Assembly: GCA_965220345.1 (NCBI GenBank)
Contig: OZ244822.1
Location: 2,666,001 to 2,730,000 of the forward strand
DNA length: 64,000 nucleotides
Direction of reading: 5' to 3'
DNA from: Aldehydirespirator sp965220345
GTDB lineage: Bacteria; Actinomycetota; Acidimicrobiia; Acidimicrobiales; Aldehydirespiratoraceae
Of this stretch, positions 1 to 7,830 are shown in pieces. The position numbers were made by a program, and so were the translations under genes. Within the stretch, counting starts at the first letter, position 1. Each line of letters opens with the position of its first letter. The notes under the pieces were generated by a model. That model had not been told where the DNA came from and made no database searches. It saw only the letters and a program-made list of their open reading frames with translations.

Positions 1-1
1 A

Positions 2-772
2 CCGGCAGCTTCCAAGGTGTCCGTGACTGTGTCACCCGTCAAAGGCCAAGCCGCTACCTGTGCCATCACCGAGCAGTTGCTGCAGGCGGGACATCAGCCC
101 ATTCCACATATTGCCGCTCGGCTGATGCCTGACCGCAAGCGGGTTACAGAGCTGGCAGCCTGGATTCGCTCAACCGGACTGACAACGATTTTTTTGGTAG
201 GCGGAGATGCCGAATCGCCGCAGGCTTATCCCGATGCGGCTGGTTTGCTGCGTGACTTGCTGGAGTGCGATCACGGACTCTCCACAATCGGCATCACCGG
301 CTATCCCCACGGCCATCCGCTGATCGACAAGCGTGTGCTGCATGAGGCTTTGCACGTCAAGCAGTCGTTATTGGCCGAGGCTGGCATCGCAGGCTATTGC
401 AGCACGCAAATGTGCTTCGATGCTGAGCGCATCTCCCGATGGCTGCACGACGAAAGAGAGGCGGGATTAACGCTGCCGGTGCATCTAGGAATAGCCGGAG
501 TCGTGGATCGCACCAAGCTATTGACGGTGGGTGCAAGGTTGGGCATTGGCTCTTCGCTGCGATACCTGCGCAAGAACTTCACTGCTGCCACCAAGTTGTT
601 GTCCTCATCAAGCTATAACCCCGACCAGCTCCTTATGGCTCTGAGTCCCCGTATGGCCGCACTCGGTATTGAGGGTCTGCATGTGTTCACTTTCAATCAG
701 GTGACCGCCACCGCCGCCTGGCAATCTCAACACAACAACCTGCAAGTTTCCACCTCTGAGGTGGATTACTGA
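2..772 (+). CDS. MetF-like methylenetetrahydrofolate reductase (5' end outside window)
   Basis: The frame is open to the left edge, so only the last 256 or so residues are visible; a GTG at 17 is probably internal. The protein looks like the MetF family of flavin-dependent 5,10-methylenetetrahydrofolate reductases, which use a TIM barrel to make 5-methyl-THF for methionine synthesis. Family-like segments appear in order: IPHIAARL near residue 36, a strand ending VGGD, GITGYPHGHP near residue 100, and CSTQMCFD near residue 135, which matches the usual TQxFFD element. MetF is about 290 to 300 residues, so roughly 40 are missing. The divergence from textbook motifs leaves room for a MetF paralogue in C1 catabolism. 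folD lies 3 kb downstream but is not in the same operon. The 3' end overlaps the 3' end of the convergent gene by 7 bp. Confidence 0.72.
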   Translation, partial: PAASKVSVTVSPVKGQAATCAITEQLLQAGHQPIPHIAARLMPDRKRVTELAAWIRSTGLTTIFLVGGDAESPQAYPDAAGLLRDLLECDHGLSTIGITGYPHGHPLIDKRVLHEALHVKQSLLAEAGIAGYCSTQMCFDAERISRWLHDEREAGLTLPVHLGIAGVVDRTKLLTVGARLGIGSSLRYLRKNFTAATKLLSSSSYNPDQLLMALSPRMAALGIEGLHVFTFNQVTATAAWQSQHNNLQVSTSEVDY

Positions 773-1698
773 CAGAAGTTCGCCGCGGCTGCGGCAAGCG
801 CCTGAGAAACTGACTTGCAGAGGGATACCGGATGTCGGGAGTAGTCGCTCCAAGTGAAGCTGAGGACCGTCCAACCGGCCAGCGTGATTGCGTTGTGGCG
901 ACGACGGTCGTTCACGAACGACTCGCGGTTGTCGTGCCATCGCGCGCTGTCCAACTCGATTGCCACCCGTTGAGCAGGGAAAGCGAGGTCGACTTGAGCC
1001 ACGAATCTTCCGTCAGCCAGACACACTCGGTGCTCAAACTCCGGGCGTTCGAGACCGGCATCAACCAGCAGAACGGCCACCATGCGGCTCCAGTCGCTGA
1101 GGGGCACGGCTTGATCGTCGAAGCGCTCGGCCAGTGATGCACGGAGAGCTTCGCAGCCCCGTCGCCCGCGCCTTGCGTGTGACACGAGCACCCCATAGAG
1201 ATCCGACTGTCGAAGTTGTCCGTCCCTGAGTACTGCATCGACAGTGCGATCAAGTTGCCTGCGATTCACGACGGCGGCAAGGTCGAGCACTGTCCTGCCC
1301 ATAGGCGTGCAGCGAATCCCGTCGCGCTCTACCGGCTTGAACAGATCCATCTGGCTCGACTCGTAGCGACGAGCACCGCGAATGCTCCGGGCCCGGCCCG
1401 GCGGCACGATCACCTCCACTCGGTCGAGTCTGTAGCCCTCGATGGGGTGAAGCGCCGCCGCAGAGCGATGGCTGGCCACCGCGCCATGAGCCATGCACAG
1501 TGCCAGCAGCCTTGAGCGAAGAGTCGACGGCACGGCTTCGTGTCGGTAAATGCCCGATGCCTCACGCACCCACATGCCAGAGATGACCCGGCGCTCGATC
1601 TGACGGCTTGTCATGCCTGTATCTAGGGCTTGCGCACGAGAGATCAGCCCATGCTGACGCGCCATTCGTGCATTGACCTTCTTTTCCTTTTCGCTCAT
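766..1698 (-). CDS. AbiEi-like antitoxin/regulator with C-terminal DUF559 (Vsr-like) domain
   Basis: A 310-residue protein. Residues 5 to 55 resemble the N-terminal winged-helix domain of AbiEi-type antitoxins (MARQHGLISRAQAL, then a TSRQIERRV helix and GMWVREASGIYR wing). The C-terminal 100 residues look like DUF559, a family related to very-short-patch-repair endonucleases: VDLAFP, then VAIELDSARWH, then DRRRHN and AGWTVLSFTW. Such AbiEi-DUF559 proteins are common in actinobacteria and are often alone, as here; their function is not settled. I chose the ATG at 1698 because GGGAG lies just upstream and the protein begins there with a normal AbiEi N-terminus. The frame stays open to 1911, but that part is a low-complexity Arg/Ser/Gly translation of a DNA repeat and is unlikely to be coding. 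No AbiEii partner is adjacent. Confidence 0.75.
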   Translation of the reverse strand: MSEKEKKVNARMARQHGLISRAQALDTGMTSRQIERRVISGMWVREASGIYRHEAVPSTLRSRLLALCMAHGAVASHRSAAALHPIEGYRLDRVEVIVPPGRARSIRGARRYESSQMDLFKPVERDGIRCTPMGRTVLDLAAVVNRRQLDRTVDAVLRDGQLRQSDLYGVLVSHARRGRRGCEALRASLAERFDDQAVPLSDWSRMVAVLLVDAGLERPEFEHRVCLADGRFVAQVDLAFPAQRVAIELDSARWHDNRESFVNDRRRHNAITLAGWTVLSFTWSDYSRHPVSLCKSVSQALAAAAANFCQ

Positions 1699-1715
1699 AG
1701 CGCTCCCTTTCTTTC

Positions 1716-1925
1716 TCGGCTGTCTCCAGCCACTCCTGTCTCCTGCCATTTCCTTCAGCCTCCCGCTCCTGCCACTCCTTCTGTCTTGTCGCTCCTGCCA
1801 CTTCCTGCTCTTGCTGCTCTTGGCACCCCTGCCGCCAATGTCTCCAGCCACTTCCTGCTCTTGCCGCTCCTGCCTGCTTCTGCTGTTCCTGCTCTTGCCG
1901 CTCCTGCCCACTTACTGCTCTTGCT
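1716..1925. repeat. Degenerate pyrimidine-rich minisatellite
   Basis: About 210 bp made of imperfect repeats around CTCTTGCCGCTCCTGCC and CACTTCCTG. The plus strand is almost purine-free in places, a strong strand asymmetry. It sits directly upstream of the minus-strand AbiEi-like gene and generates long open frames on both strands that do not look like protein. Confidence 0.7.
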
Positions 1926-2214
1926 GCAGACCGGCACTCACTGTTACTCGCGCTTGTCGAACTGCTCTTGTCACAACTTACATGTATTATTATTATATGC
2001 TATATAAATATATATTGAATAAATACATATTGAATTGTGGTTATCATGCTTTTGTGTGTTCAACTACATCAACCACAGATGGCAGGTGCTGCAAGGCAGC
2101 GGAGACCGTGCCCAGCGGGACGATTCGAGGCTCGCGAGCTTGCTGTTTCAGCCTGCTGCTACGGGGTTCGCGAGCTTGCTGTCGATGTCAATGTCATAGG
2201 GGGCTACTAACTTC
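1926..2214. other. Intergenic region with AT-rich patch and direct repeat
   Basis: Between the minisatellite and rmuC. Positions 1980 to 2045 are strikingly AT-rich (TATTATTATTATA and similar). CAACTACATCAA at 2061-2072 recurs inside the inverted repeat after rmuC (3741). A 15-bp direct repeat, TCGCGAGCTTGCTGT, occurs at 2132-2146 and 2168-2182 (period 36). The rmuC promoter should lie here, but I cannot place it. Confidence 0.5.
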
Positions 2215-3669
2215 ATGGACATGGAGATAACACTTAGTTTGGTGCTGTTCGCAGTGCTCGTCATCGTCGTTGCGGTGGTGGTGGGGCTGCGTGTCGGACG
2301 CACGGCGAAACCTGCTGTAGATGCTGGTGAGGTCGCCCGGATGGGCGTGCTTCTGCAAGAGCGCGAGCGTGAAGTGGAGCAGGTCAGAGGCGAGCGCGAT
2401 ACGGCACTTCAAGAACGCGACACTGCCCGCAATGATCTGACTGAAGCAGAGAAGCGCCTTGCTGCTGTGGAGGCCGACCATGAAGCGCGCAAAGAAGAAT
2501 TCTCTAATTGGCAGGATCAGCTTGAAACCCAGTTCAAGGGCTTAGCTTCCGGCGTGCTCAAGGAGAACAGCGAGTCTCTGCTCAAGCAGGCCAAAGAGCA
2601 GTTCGATAACCAGAGCCAGCTCAGCGCATCGGAGCTAGAGAAACGTCAGAAAGCCATCGACAACCTAGTCAAGCCGATCGACGAGAAACTTCGCACGCTG
2701 AACGAACATACCGGTCGCATTGAGGCCAAGCGAGAAGGTGCCTACGAAGGTCTTCAGGAGCAGGTCAAGGCGCTGATTGATCAGGGGGCGGGGCTCCAGA
2801 AAGTCACTGGAGACCTTCGTGAAGCTTTGCGCTCACCACAAATCCGTGGCCAATGGGCCGAACATGAGCTGAGAAACATTCTCGAACTCTCAGGCATGAG
2901 CCAGCACATCTCCTATCAGCCGCAAGCTTCTGTATCTGGCCCTGACGGCGGCAAATTGATCCCCGATGCTGTGGTGAATGTGCCCGGCGGCGCAAAGGTG
3001 GTGATCGATGCCAAAGCACCTATGGACAGCTACATGAACGCTCAAGAAGCCGAGGATGAAGCCACGAGAAAGCATCATCTGAACCAGCATGTCGGATCTA
3101 TTGCTGGGCATGTCAAAACTCTCAGCAAGCGGGACTATGCCGAGGTGGTTGAGGGGTCGCCCGACTTTGTGCTGATGTTCGTGCCAGCTGATCCGATACT
3201 TGATTCAGCCATGAAGATGCAGCCTCGCCTATGGGAAAACGCTTGGAAAGATCACAATGTGCTGATCGCCACTCCAGGGCTGCTGGTGGCCTTTCTACGG
3301 ACGGTGGCGCTGGCTTGGAAGCAGCAGGAAATGAGCGAAAACGCTGCTGAGATCGCCAAGCACGGCAAAGACCTTTACGACCGGCTGAGAGTGTTTGTGG
3401 AGCATTTCCAAAAGGTGGGTGCCGGTCTTGAGAGGGCTGTGGGTGCCTACAACGACGGGGTTGGCTCTTTCGGGAGGCGAGTGCTACCCGAAGCGCGCCG
3501 TTTTGAGGATCTGAGCGTTGCATCAGATTCAAAGCGCATCGGTGAGGTGCCAGCGCTGGAGACTCCAGTCAGGTCAATCGAAGCTGAGACTTATCAGTTG
3601 CAAGATGTCCGAGATGCCCACAGCGGCAACGCCCACAGCGGCAATGACGACAAGAGCGGAGGTTCGTGA
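2215..3669 (+). CDS. rmuC: RmuC-family DNA recombination protein
   Basis: A 484-residue protein with the standard RmuC layout. An N-terminal membrane helix spans residues 5 to 28 (LVLFAVLVIVVAVVVGL), followed by a charged coiled coil from about 40 to 150 rich in Glu, Arg and Gln, and then the RmuC core from about 170 to 430 (GAYEGLQEQVKAL, SPQIRGQWAEHELRNILELSGM, VIDAKAPMDSY, FVPADP, VLIATPGLLVAFLRTVA). RmuC is a predicted membrane-anchored nuclease-like protein that limits recombination at inverted repeats. The ATG at 2215 is preceded by AGGGGG at 2198-2203, 11 nt away; a second ATG at 2221 would also work. The C-terminus is a hydrophilic tail with a short repeat (AHSGNAHSGN). The gene stands alone. 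Confidence 0.93.
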   Translation: MDMEITLSLVLFAVLVIVVAVVVGLRVGRTAKPAVDAGEVARMGVLLQEREREVEQVRGERDTALQERDTARNDLTEAEKRLAAVEADHEARKEEFSNWQDQLETQFKGLASGVLKENSESLLKQAKEQFDNQSQLSASELEKRQKAIDNLVKPIDEKLRTLNEHTGRIEAKREGAYEGLQEQVKALIDQGAGLQKVTGDLREALRSPQIRGQWAEHELRNILELSGMSQHISYQPQASVSGPDGGKLIPDAVVNVPGGAKVVIDAKAPMDSYMNAQEAEDEATRKHHLNQHVGSIAGHVKTLSKRDYAEVVEGSPDFVLMFVPADPILDSAMKMQPRLWENAWKDHNVLIATPGLLVAFLRTVALAWKQQEMSENAAEIAKHGKDLYDRLRVFVEHFQKVGAGLERAVGAYNDGVGSFGRRVLPEARRFEDLSVASDSKRIGEVPALETPVRSIEAETYQLQDVRDAHSGNAHSGNDDKSGGS

Positions 3670-3710
3670 TGTAGAAGACACAATCGGGGATTTGCGACAC
3701 GATCAGTGAA

Positions 3711-3753
3711 CTTGATGTAGTTGTCCTGTTGCTGTGAGGCCAACTACATCAAG
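3711..3753 (+). terminator. Perfect 13-bp inverted repeat downstream of rmuC
   Basis: CTTGATGTAGTTG at 3711-3723 and its exact complement at 3741-3753 enclose a 17-nt loop. It lies 42 bp after rmuC and could end its transcript, but there is no T-run, so it is not a classical rho-independent terminator. The right arm repeats a sequence found upstream of rmuC at 2061. It may instead be a small palindromic repeat element. Confidence 0.45.
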
Positions 3754-3897
3754 AATGGTTAGCAGTCGGGGGTTGGCGAGACTCAGCTGGATTGGCGAGA
3801 CTCAGGCGTTAGGGAGAGTCGCCAGACTTGGCGGGAACCAGCCGGTTTTGACTCGCTAGCTGATAGCCGCCGGGCGGGATGCGTTGGCAGGTCGGGC

Positions 3898-4776
3898 TCA
3901 GGCCGTGGCGGGGGCCGGGAAGGCACCCTGCATCTGAGCAGCAGCCAGCGTGTTCTGCAGAAGACAAGCAATCGTCATCGGTCCAGTGCCACCCGGCATC
4001 GGGGTCACAGCACCAGCCACCTGCTGCACCGCCTCGAAGTCCACGTCGCCGACAATGCCGTCCGCGGTGCGCGAGATACCCACATCAATCACCGCTGCGC
4101 CGGGCTGCACAAAGTCGGCGGTCACCAGTCGAGCAATCCCAGCAGCGGCCACGATGATGTCAGCCTGACGACACACCTCACGCAGTTCTGGGGTGCGGCT
4201 GTGAGCTAGCGTTGGCGTGGCATCCACCCCTTTGCGGCCTAGCAGCAGCACTTGGGGCAGTCCCACCAGCGTGGAGCGTCCGATCACCACGGCACGCTTA
4301 CCCGCAGTAGCTACTCCGTAGCGATCAAGCAGCCGCATTACTCCCAAAGGCGTACACGGCACATGACCTTTCTGGCCTCTTACGAGCCTGCCCATCGAAC
4401 GGGGGGTCAAGCCGTCAACGTCCTTCTCGGGTGGAATCAGCTCAAGCACCGCATCTGGGTCTAGTCCCTCAGGCAGTGGTAGCTGCACCAAAATCCCATG
4501 CACCGCCGGGTCTGCTGCCAGATCCGCTACTACCTGCTGCACCTCAGCCTGGCTAGCAGCGGCATCTAGCTCAACATGGCGAGACTCCATAGCGGCTTCG
4601 GCGGCCTTGCGCTGCTTGTTGGCAACATATATGCGGCTGGGCTTGTCGTCACCCACTAGCACAGTCGCTAGGCACACTGATGGCCGTCCGGCAGCAGTGA
4701 TCTGATCGTTTAGTGCGGCGACGATCTCATCTCGCAGCCGGTTGCCGTCCATCAGCACTACGTCACGTTCAGTCAT
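3898..4776 (-). CDS. folD: Bifunctional methylenetetrahydrofolate dehydrogenase/cyclohydrolase
   Basis: A 292-residue FolD, the normal length. FolD interconverts 5,10-methylene-THF, methenyl-THF and 10-formyl-THF in the cytoplasm, using NADP. The catalytic Tyr-Lys element is visible (IYVANKQRKAAE, about residues 49-60), as are HGILVQLPLP near residue 93, the nucleotide-binding signature VIGRSTLVGLP near 163, and the C-terminal signature TPMPGGTGPMT near 258. The start ATG follows the stretch RC of CTCTCTAGCC; an obvious Shine-Dalgarno is weak. The gene is monocistronic and points away from serA. The last residues (PAPATA) form a short Ala/Pro tail. Confidence 0.95.
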   Translation of the reverse strand: MTERDVVLMDGNRLRDEIVAALNDQITAAGRPSVCLATVLVGDDKPSRIYVANKQRKAAEAAMESRHVELDAAASQAEVQQVVADLAADPAVHGILVQLPLPEGLDPDAVLELIPPEKDVDGLTPRSMGRLVRGQKGHVPCTPLGVMRLLDRYGVATAGKRAVVIGRSTLVGLPQVLLLGRKGVDATPTLAHSRTPELREVCRQADIIVAAAGIARLVTADFVQPGAAVIDVGISRTADGIVGDVDFEAVQQVAGAVTPMPGGTGPMTIACLLQNTLAAAQMQGAFPAPATA

Positions 4777-5213
4777 CTCTCTAGCCTAAGCGTTTTCTGC
4801 ACACAGACAGAACCCGTGGCATCAACACGCCCGCAGAACCAGCAGCACAGACAGCGACCCGGCGCGGCAGCACGAGTGATGTCGGTGCCAACCGCAGTGC
4901 CAACCGCCTAGACGGTGCCAACAGCATGGGTGTTGTTCATCGACTGGAAACTTGACTTTGGTGCCAACAGCAGTACCCACAGCGTGAGCGGCACCAAAAG
5001 CACTGTGCCCTGCCGGTGGCATCAGTGCCGCACTCCGACACCCCACCAGCTCCGCACCCACCATGTGCCAACAGCACGGGCTTTGCCGGTGGCATCAATT
5101 GACTTGCAGATGTGCGGGTTGCTTTTGTTGCGCTAACTGCTTGCTTGCGCCTTTACGGCGCAGGCTTGTATGTGTATCGGTAGTGCCTATTAGATTTTCG
5201 AGGTGGTAGCCAC
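4777..5213. other. Repeat-bearing divergent intergenic region between folD and serA
   Basis: This 437-bp region has no convincing gene. GTGCCAAC occurs five times (about 4885, 4897, 4915, 4961 and 5065), usually as GGTGCCAACAGC, and TGCCGGTGGCATCA occurs twice (about 5011 and 5084). The spacing is irregular. The region must hold the folD and serA promoters. serA has a good GAGGTGG Shine-Dalgarno just before its ATG. Confidence 0.5.
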
Positions 5214-6485
5214 ATGAAGATTCTTTTCGCCGACACCTTGTCCGACACTGCGCTGCAACGGCTGCGCGCCGAAGGCGACGACTGCATCGTCGAACCTGGC
5301 TTAGATGCCGAGACCCTTCCCGAGCGCATCGCTGGCTTCGATGTGTTGGTAGTGCGCAGCACTCGGGTGACCGCTGCCACAATCGAAGCAGGCAACAGGC
5401 TGGGGCTGATCGTGCGGGCTGGCGCGGGCACCAACACCATCGACTGCGCCCGTGCGGCGGAACTCGGCGTATATGTGTGCAACGTCCCTGGCCGTAACGC
5501 CATCGCTGTAGCCGAACTCACACTGGGTTTGATGCTGTCCATTGACCGTCACATCGCTACCGCCAGCGCTGATGCCAAAGCAGGCCAATGGAACAAAAAG
5601 ACCTACAGCCGCGCCCGAGGCCTGCACGGCGCAACGCTCGGCATTATCGGCATGGGTGCAATCGGCTTTGAGGTAGCACAACGCGCTGCGGCTTGCGGGC
5701 TGCGAGTAGTGACCGAAGACAAGCCCCGCAGCAAAGCCATCCGCCAGCGCATGGAAGACATCGGCATATTGTCATTGCCGGACCGGCCTGCAGTGCTGGC
5801 GGCTGCGGACATCGTCTCTTTGCATGTCCCTGCTGATAAATCCACTGTGGCGATGGTCAACGCTGAGTTCCTAGCCCAGATGAAACCCGACGCGGTGCTC
5901 ATCAACACCTCAAGAAGCGACATCGTCGACGAACAAGCCCTGATTGAAGCGCTTAACTCCACCAACCTGCGCGCTGGCCTAGACGTGTTCGCTAATGAGC
6001 CTTCCGTCAGCACCGGATTGGTTGACTCTGAGCTGGCACGACATCACAAAGTCACAGTCACGCACCACATCGGTGCCTCAACCCGGCAAGCGCAGGAAGC
6101 CGTTGCCGAAGGTGCTGTCGAGCTGATTGAGCATTATCGCAACGGCTCAATCGTCGACTGCGTCAACCTTGAACAGGCCCCACGCCGTACCGCTACCTTG
6201 AGCGTGCGCCACCATGACCGCGTCGGCGTGCTCGCCTCAGTGCTGCAAGAGCTACGCAGCAACCGCATCAACGTCGCCAACATGAGCAACCGGATCTTTG
6301 CTGGTTCTTTAGCAGCGGCAGCCACCATTGATGTAGCAGGCGAAATCAGCGAGCAGTTACTAGACACCCTGAGAGCGCATCCTGACGTGATGCAGGTCTC
6401 AATATTCCCAGTAGCCACATTCCCGGTAGCCGCCCCCAGCGAATTCGCAGCGACTACACCCGGCGACTCCAGTCACAACCCGTGA
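5214..6485 (+). CDS. serA: D-3-phosphoglycerate dehydrogenase
   Basis: A 423-residue D-isomer 2-hydroxyacid dehydrogenase. It oxidises 3-phosphoglycerate to 3-phosphohydroxypyruvate, the first step of serine synthesis. Visible elements are VVRSTRVTAATIEAG and VRAGAGTNTID near residues 43 to 82, the NAD-binding glycine motif LGIIGMGAIGFEVA near 141, the catalytic region DAVLINTSRSDIVDE near 225, the Arg/Glu/His set ending in HHIGASTRQAQ near 283, and a C-terminal ACT domain from about 325 (LSVRHHDRVGVLASVL, NVANMSNRIF). The length fits the short type with ACT but without the intervening domain of the mycobacterial enzyme. GAGGTGG precedes the ATG. Its stop overlaps the GTG start of the DUF1015 gene (GTGA), so the two are co-translated. 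Confidence 0.93.
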   Translation: MKILFADTLSDTALQRLRAEGDDCIVEPGLDAETLPERIAGFDVLVVRSTRVTAATIEAGNRLGLIVRAGAGTNTIDCARAAELGVYVCNVPGRNAIAVAELTLGLMLSIDRHIATASADAKAGQWNKKTYSRARGLHGATLGIIGMGAIGFEVAQRAAACGLRVVTEDKPRSKAIRQRMEDIGILSLPDRPAVLAAADIVSLHVPADKSTVAMVNAEFLAQMKPDAVLINTSRSDIVDEQALIEALNSTNLRAGLDVFANEPSVSTGLVDSELARHHKVTVTHHIGASTRQAQEAVAEGAVELIEHYRNGSIVDCVNLEQAPRRTATLSVRHHDRVGVLASVLQELRSNRINVANMSNRIFAGSLAAAATIDVAGEISEQLLDTLRAHPDVMQVSIFPVATFPVAAPSEFAATTPGDSSHNP

Positions 6486-7774
6486 ATGTCAAGCCTCTGC
6501 TAGAGCCCTATTTGGGTTGTCTGGTCAAACCAGAATGGGCTGAACGGGTAGTCAGCCGCGCCTATGACAATCTGACCGCAGACCAGCGGCGTTCAATAGT
6601 GGAAGCCAATCCTTACAGCTACGTCAACGTCACCCGCAGCAGCGAGGACCTGATAGACGACGAGAAACTATCGCTTGATCGGCTGGTCGCTTCGGGTGCC
6701 TCCGCCTTGACCCGACTTCTAGATGCTGAAGTGTTCGCCCCGACCGGGCGACCTGCCCTGCATCTGTATCGACTAACTCACGCTCGCGGTTCACAGACCG
6801 GGCTGATCTGCACAGCGTCACTAGACGGCTTCAACGACGGGCGCATCCGCATCCACGAGAACGTGCGAGAAGACCGCACTGAGTTGCTAACCGCGCATCT
6901 GCTAGGAGTGGGTGCTACCTCACATCCAGTGGCACTTACCGTGAGAGCTTGGGCGGATTCAGAATATGTGATACTGCTAGACGAAATCACAACAGCAGCA
7001 GCTCCAGATTTGGAGTTCGGCTCGGAGCTGGTGAAACACCAAATCTGGACAGTGCCCGCAGAACTGAACAACCGCATCCTGGCCAGCATTGAAGGCAAGA
7101 CCCTATATGTGGCTGACGGGCATCATCGCTCAGCGGCGGCGCTGCGAGCACGCCAGCGACAACCCGATAATCCGTTGCTGGCTCGCACGCTGGCCGCAGT
7201 ATTCCCGCACAGCCAGCTTCATGTGGAGGCATACCACCGAGCAGTAGATATCAAAGCCCAGCAAAACCATGAAGAGTGTCTGCGTTCGTTGAGTCACCTG
7301 ATCAAACAACGTGGCGGGTCACTGGAGCGCTCACGCAACGCAGAAGATGCCCGTCCTCGCCATCGCGGTGAGGTCGGGGTTTACGCTGCGGGGGGATGGC
7401 ATCGTCTGACGCTGCCACCGATCCAAACAACAGCAGACGCGCTAAGCGAACTTGATGTTGACCGGCTGCGCTGTCAGGTGCTGGATCCGATTCTTGGTGT
7501 CGATGAGTTAGCAGCCACTGGCAGCGTTGATTACGTGCCAGACACTGCTGGACTGTCAGAGCTGATCAGCTGCTGCGACACGACTGATCGGGTTGGGTTC
7601 GTGATGTATCCGCTGTCTGTTGATGAACTGCTCACCGTGGCTGACGAAGCAGGCAGAATGCCGCCAAAGTCAAGCTTTTTTTATCCCAAACCCCGCGCCG
7701 GAGCGTTTCTGCGGGTGCTGGGATGCGGTGCCACCTCACATCTAGCAGGGTTGAGGTTGAGCGAATGTCTGTGA
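6482..7774 (+). CDS. DUF1015 family protein
   Basis: A 430-residue protein starting with GTG at 6482, inside the serA stop region. It matches the DUF1015 family: the early region has NPYSYVNVTRSS near residue 43 and the hallmark YVADGHHRSAAAL lies near 208 to 220, with a C-terminal GFVMYPLSVDELLTVAD and MPPKSSFFYPKPRAG. DUF1015 proteins are very often encoded next to serA or serC, and a role linked to serine metabolism is inferred from that; the reaction is not established. Translational coupling to serA supports this link here. A 15-bp sequence after the stop (7800-7814) is identical to 769-783 at the end of the AbiEi-like gene. Confidence 0.85.
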   Translation: MNVKPLLEPYLGCLVKPEWAERVVSRAYDNLTADQRRSIVEANPYSYVNVTRSSEDLIDDEKLSLDRLVASGASALTRLLDAEVFAPTGRPALHLYRLTHARGSQTGLICTASLDGFNDGRIRIHENVREDRTELLTAHLLGVGATSHPVALTVRAWADSEYVILLDEITTAAAPDLEFGSELVKHQIWTVPAELNNRILASIEGKTLYVADGHHRSAAALRARQRQPDNPLLARTLAAVFPHSQLHVEAYHRAVDIKAQQNHEECLRSLSHLIKQRGGSLERSRNAEDARPRHRGEVGVYAAGGWHRLTLPPIQTTADALSELDVDRLRCQVLDPILGVDELAATGSVDYVPDTAGLSELISCCDTTDRVGFVMYPLSVDELLTVADEAGRMPPKSSFFYPKPRAGAFLRVLGCGATSHLAGLRLSECL

Positions 7775-7830
7775 GTTTGCTACGCGCAGCGGTGTAATTC
7801 TGACAGAAGTTCGCTGCGCTCACAGGCCGC

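Noticed and set aside
1630..2230. Two long plus-strand frames rich in Leu and Pro
   Set aside because: They translate the pyrimidine-rich minisatellite and have no domain, no Shine-Dalgarno and no plausible protein composition.
3..4776. A C1 operon of metF-like and folD
   Set aside because: They are 3 kb apart, on opposite strands, with unrelated genes between.
769..7814. The 15-bp sequence CTGACAGAAGTTCGC at 769 and 7800 as a mobile repeat
   Set aside because: Two copies of 15 bp without extended similarity are not enough to call an element; it might be a decayed gene end.
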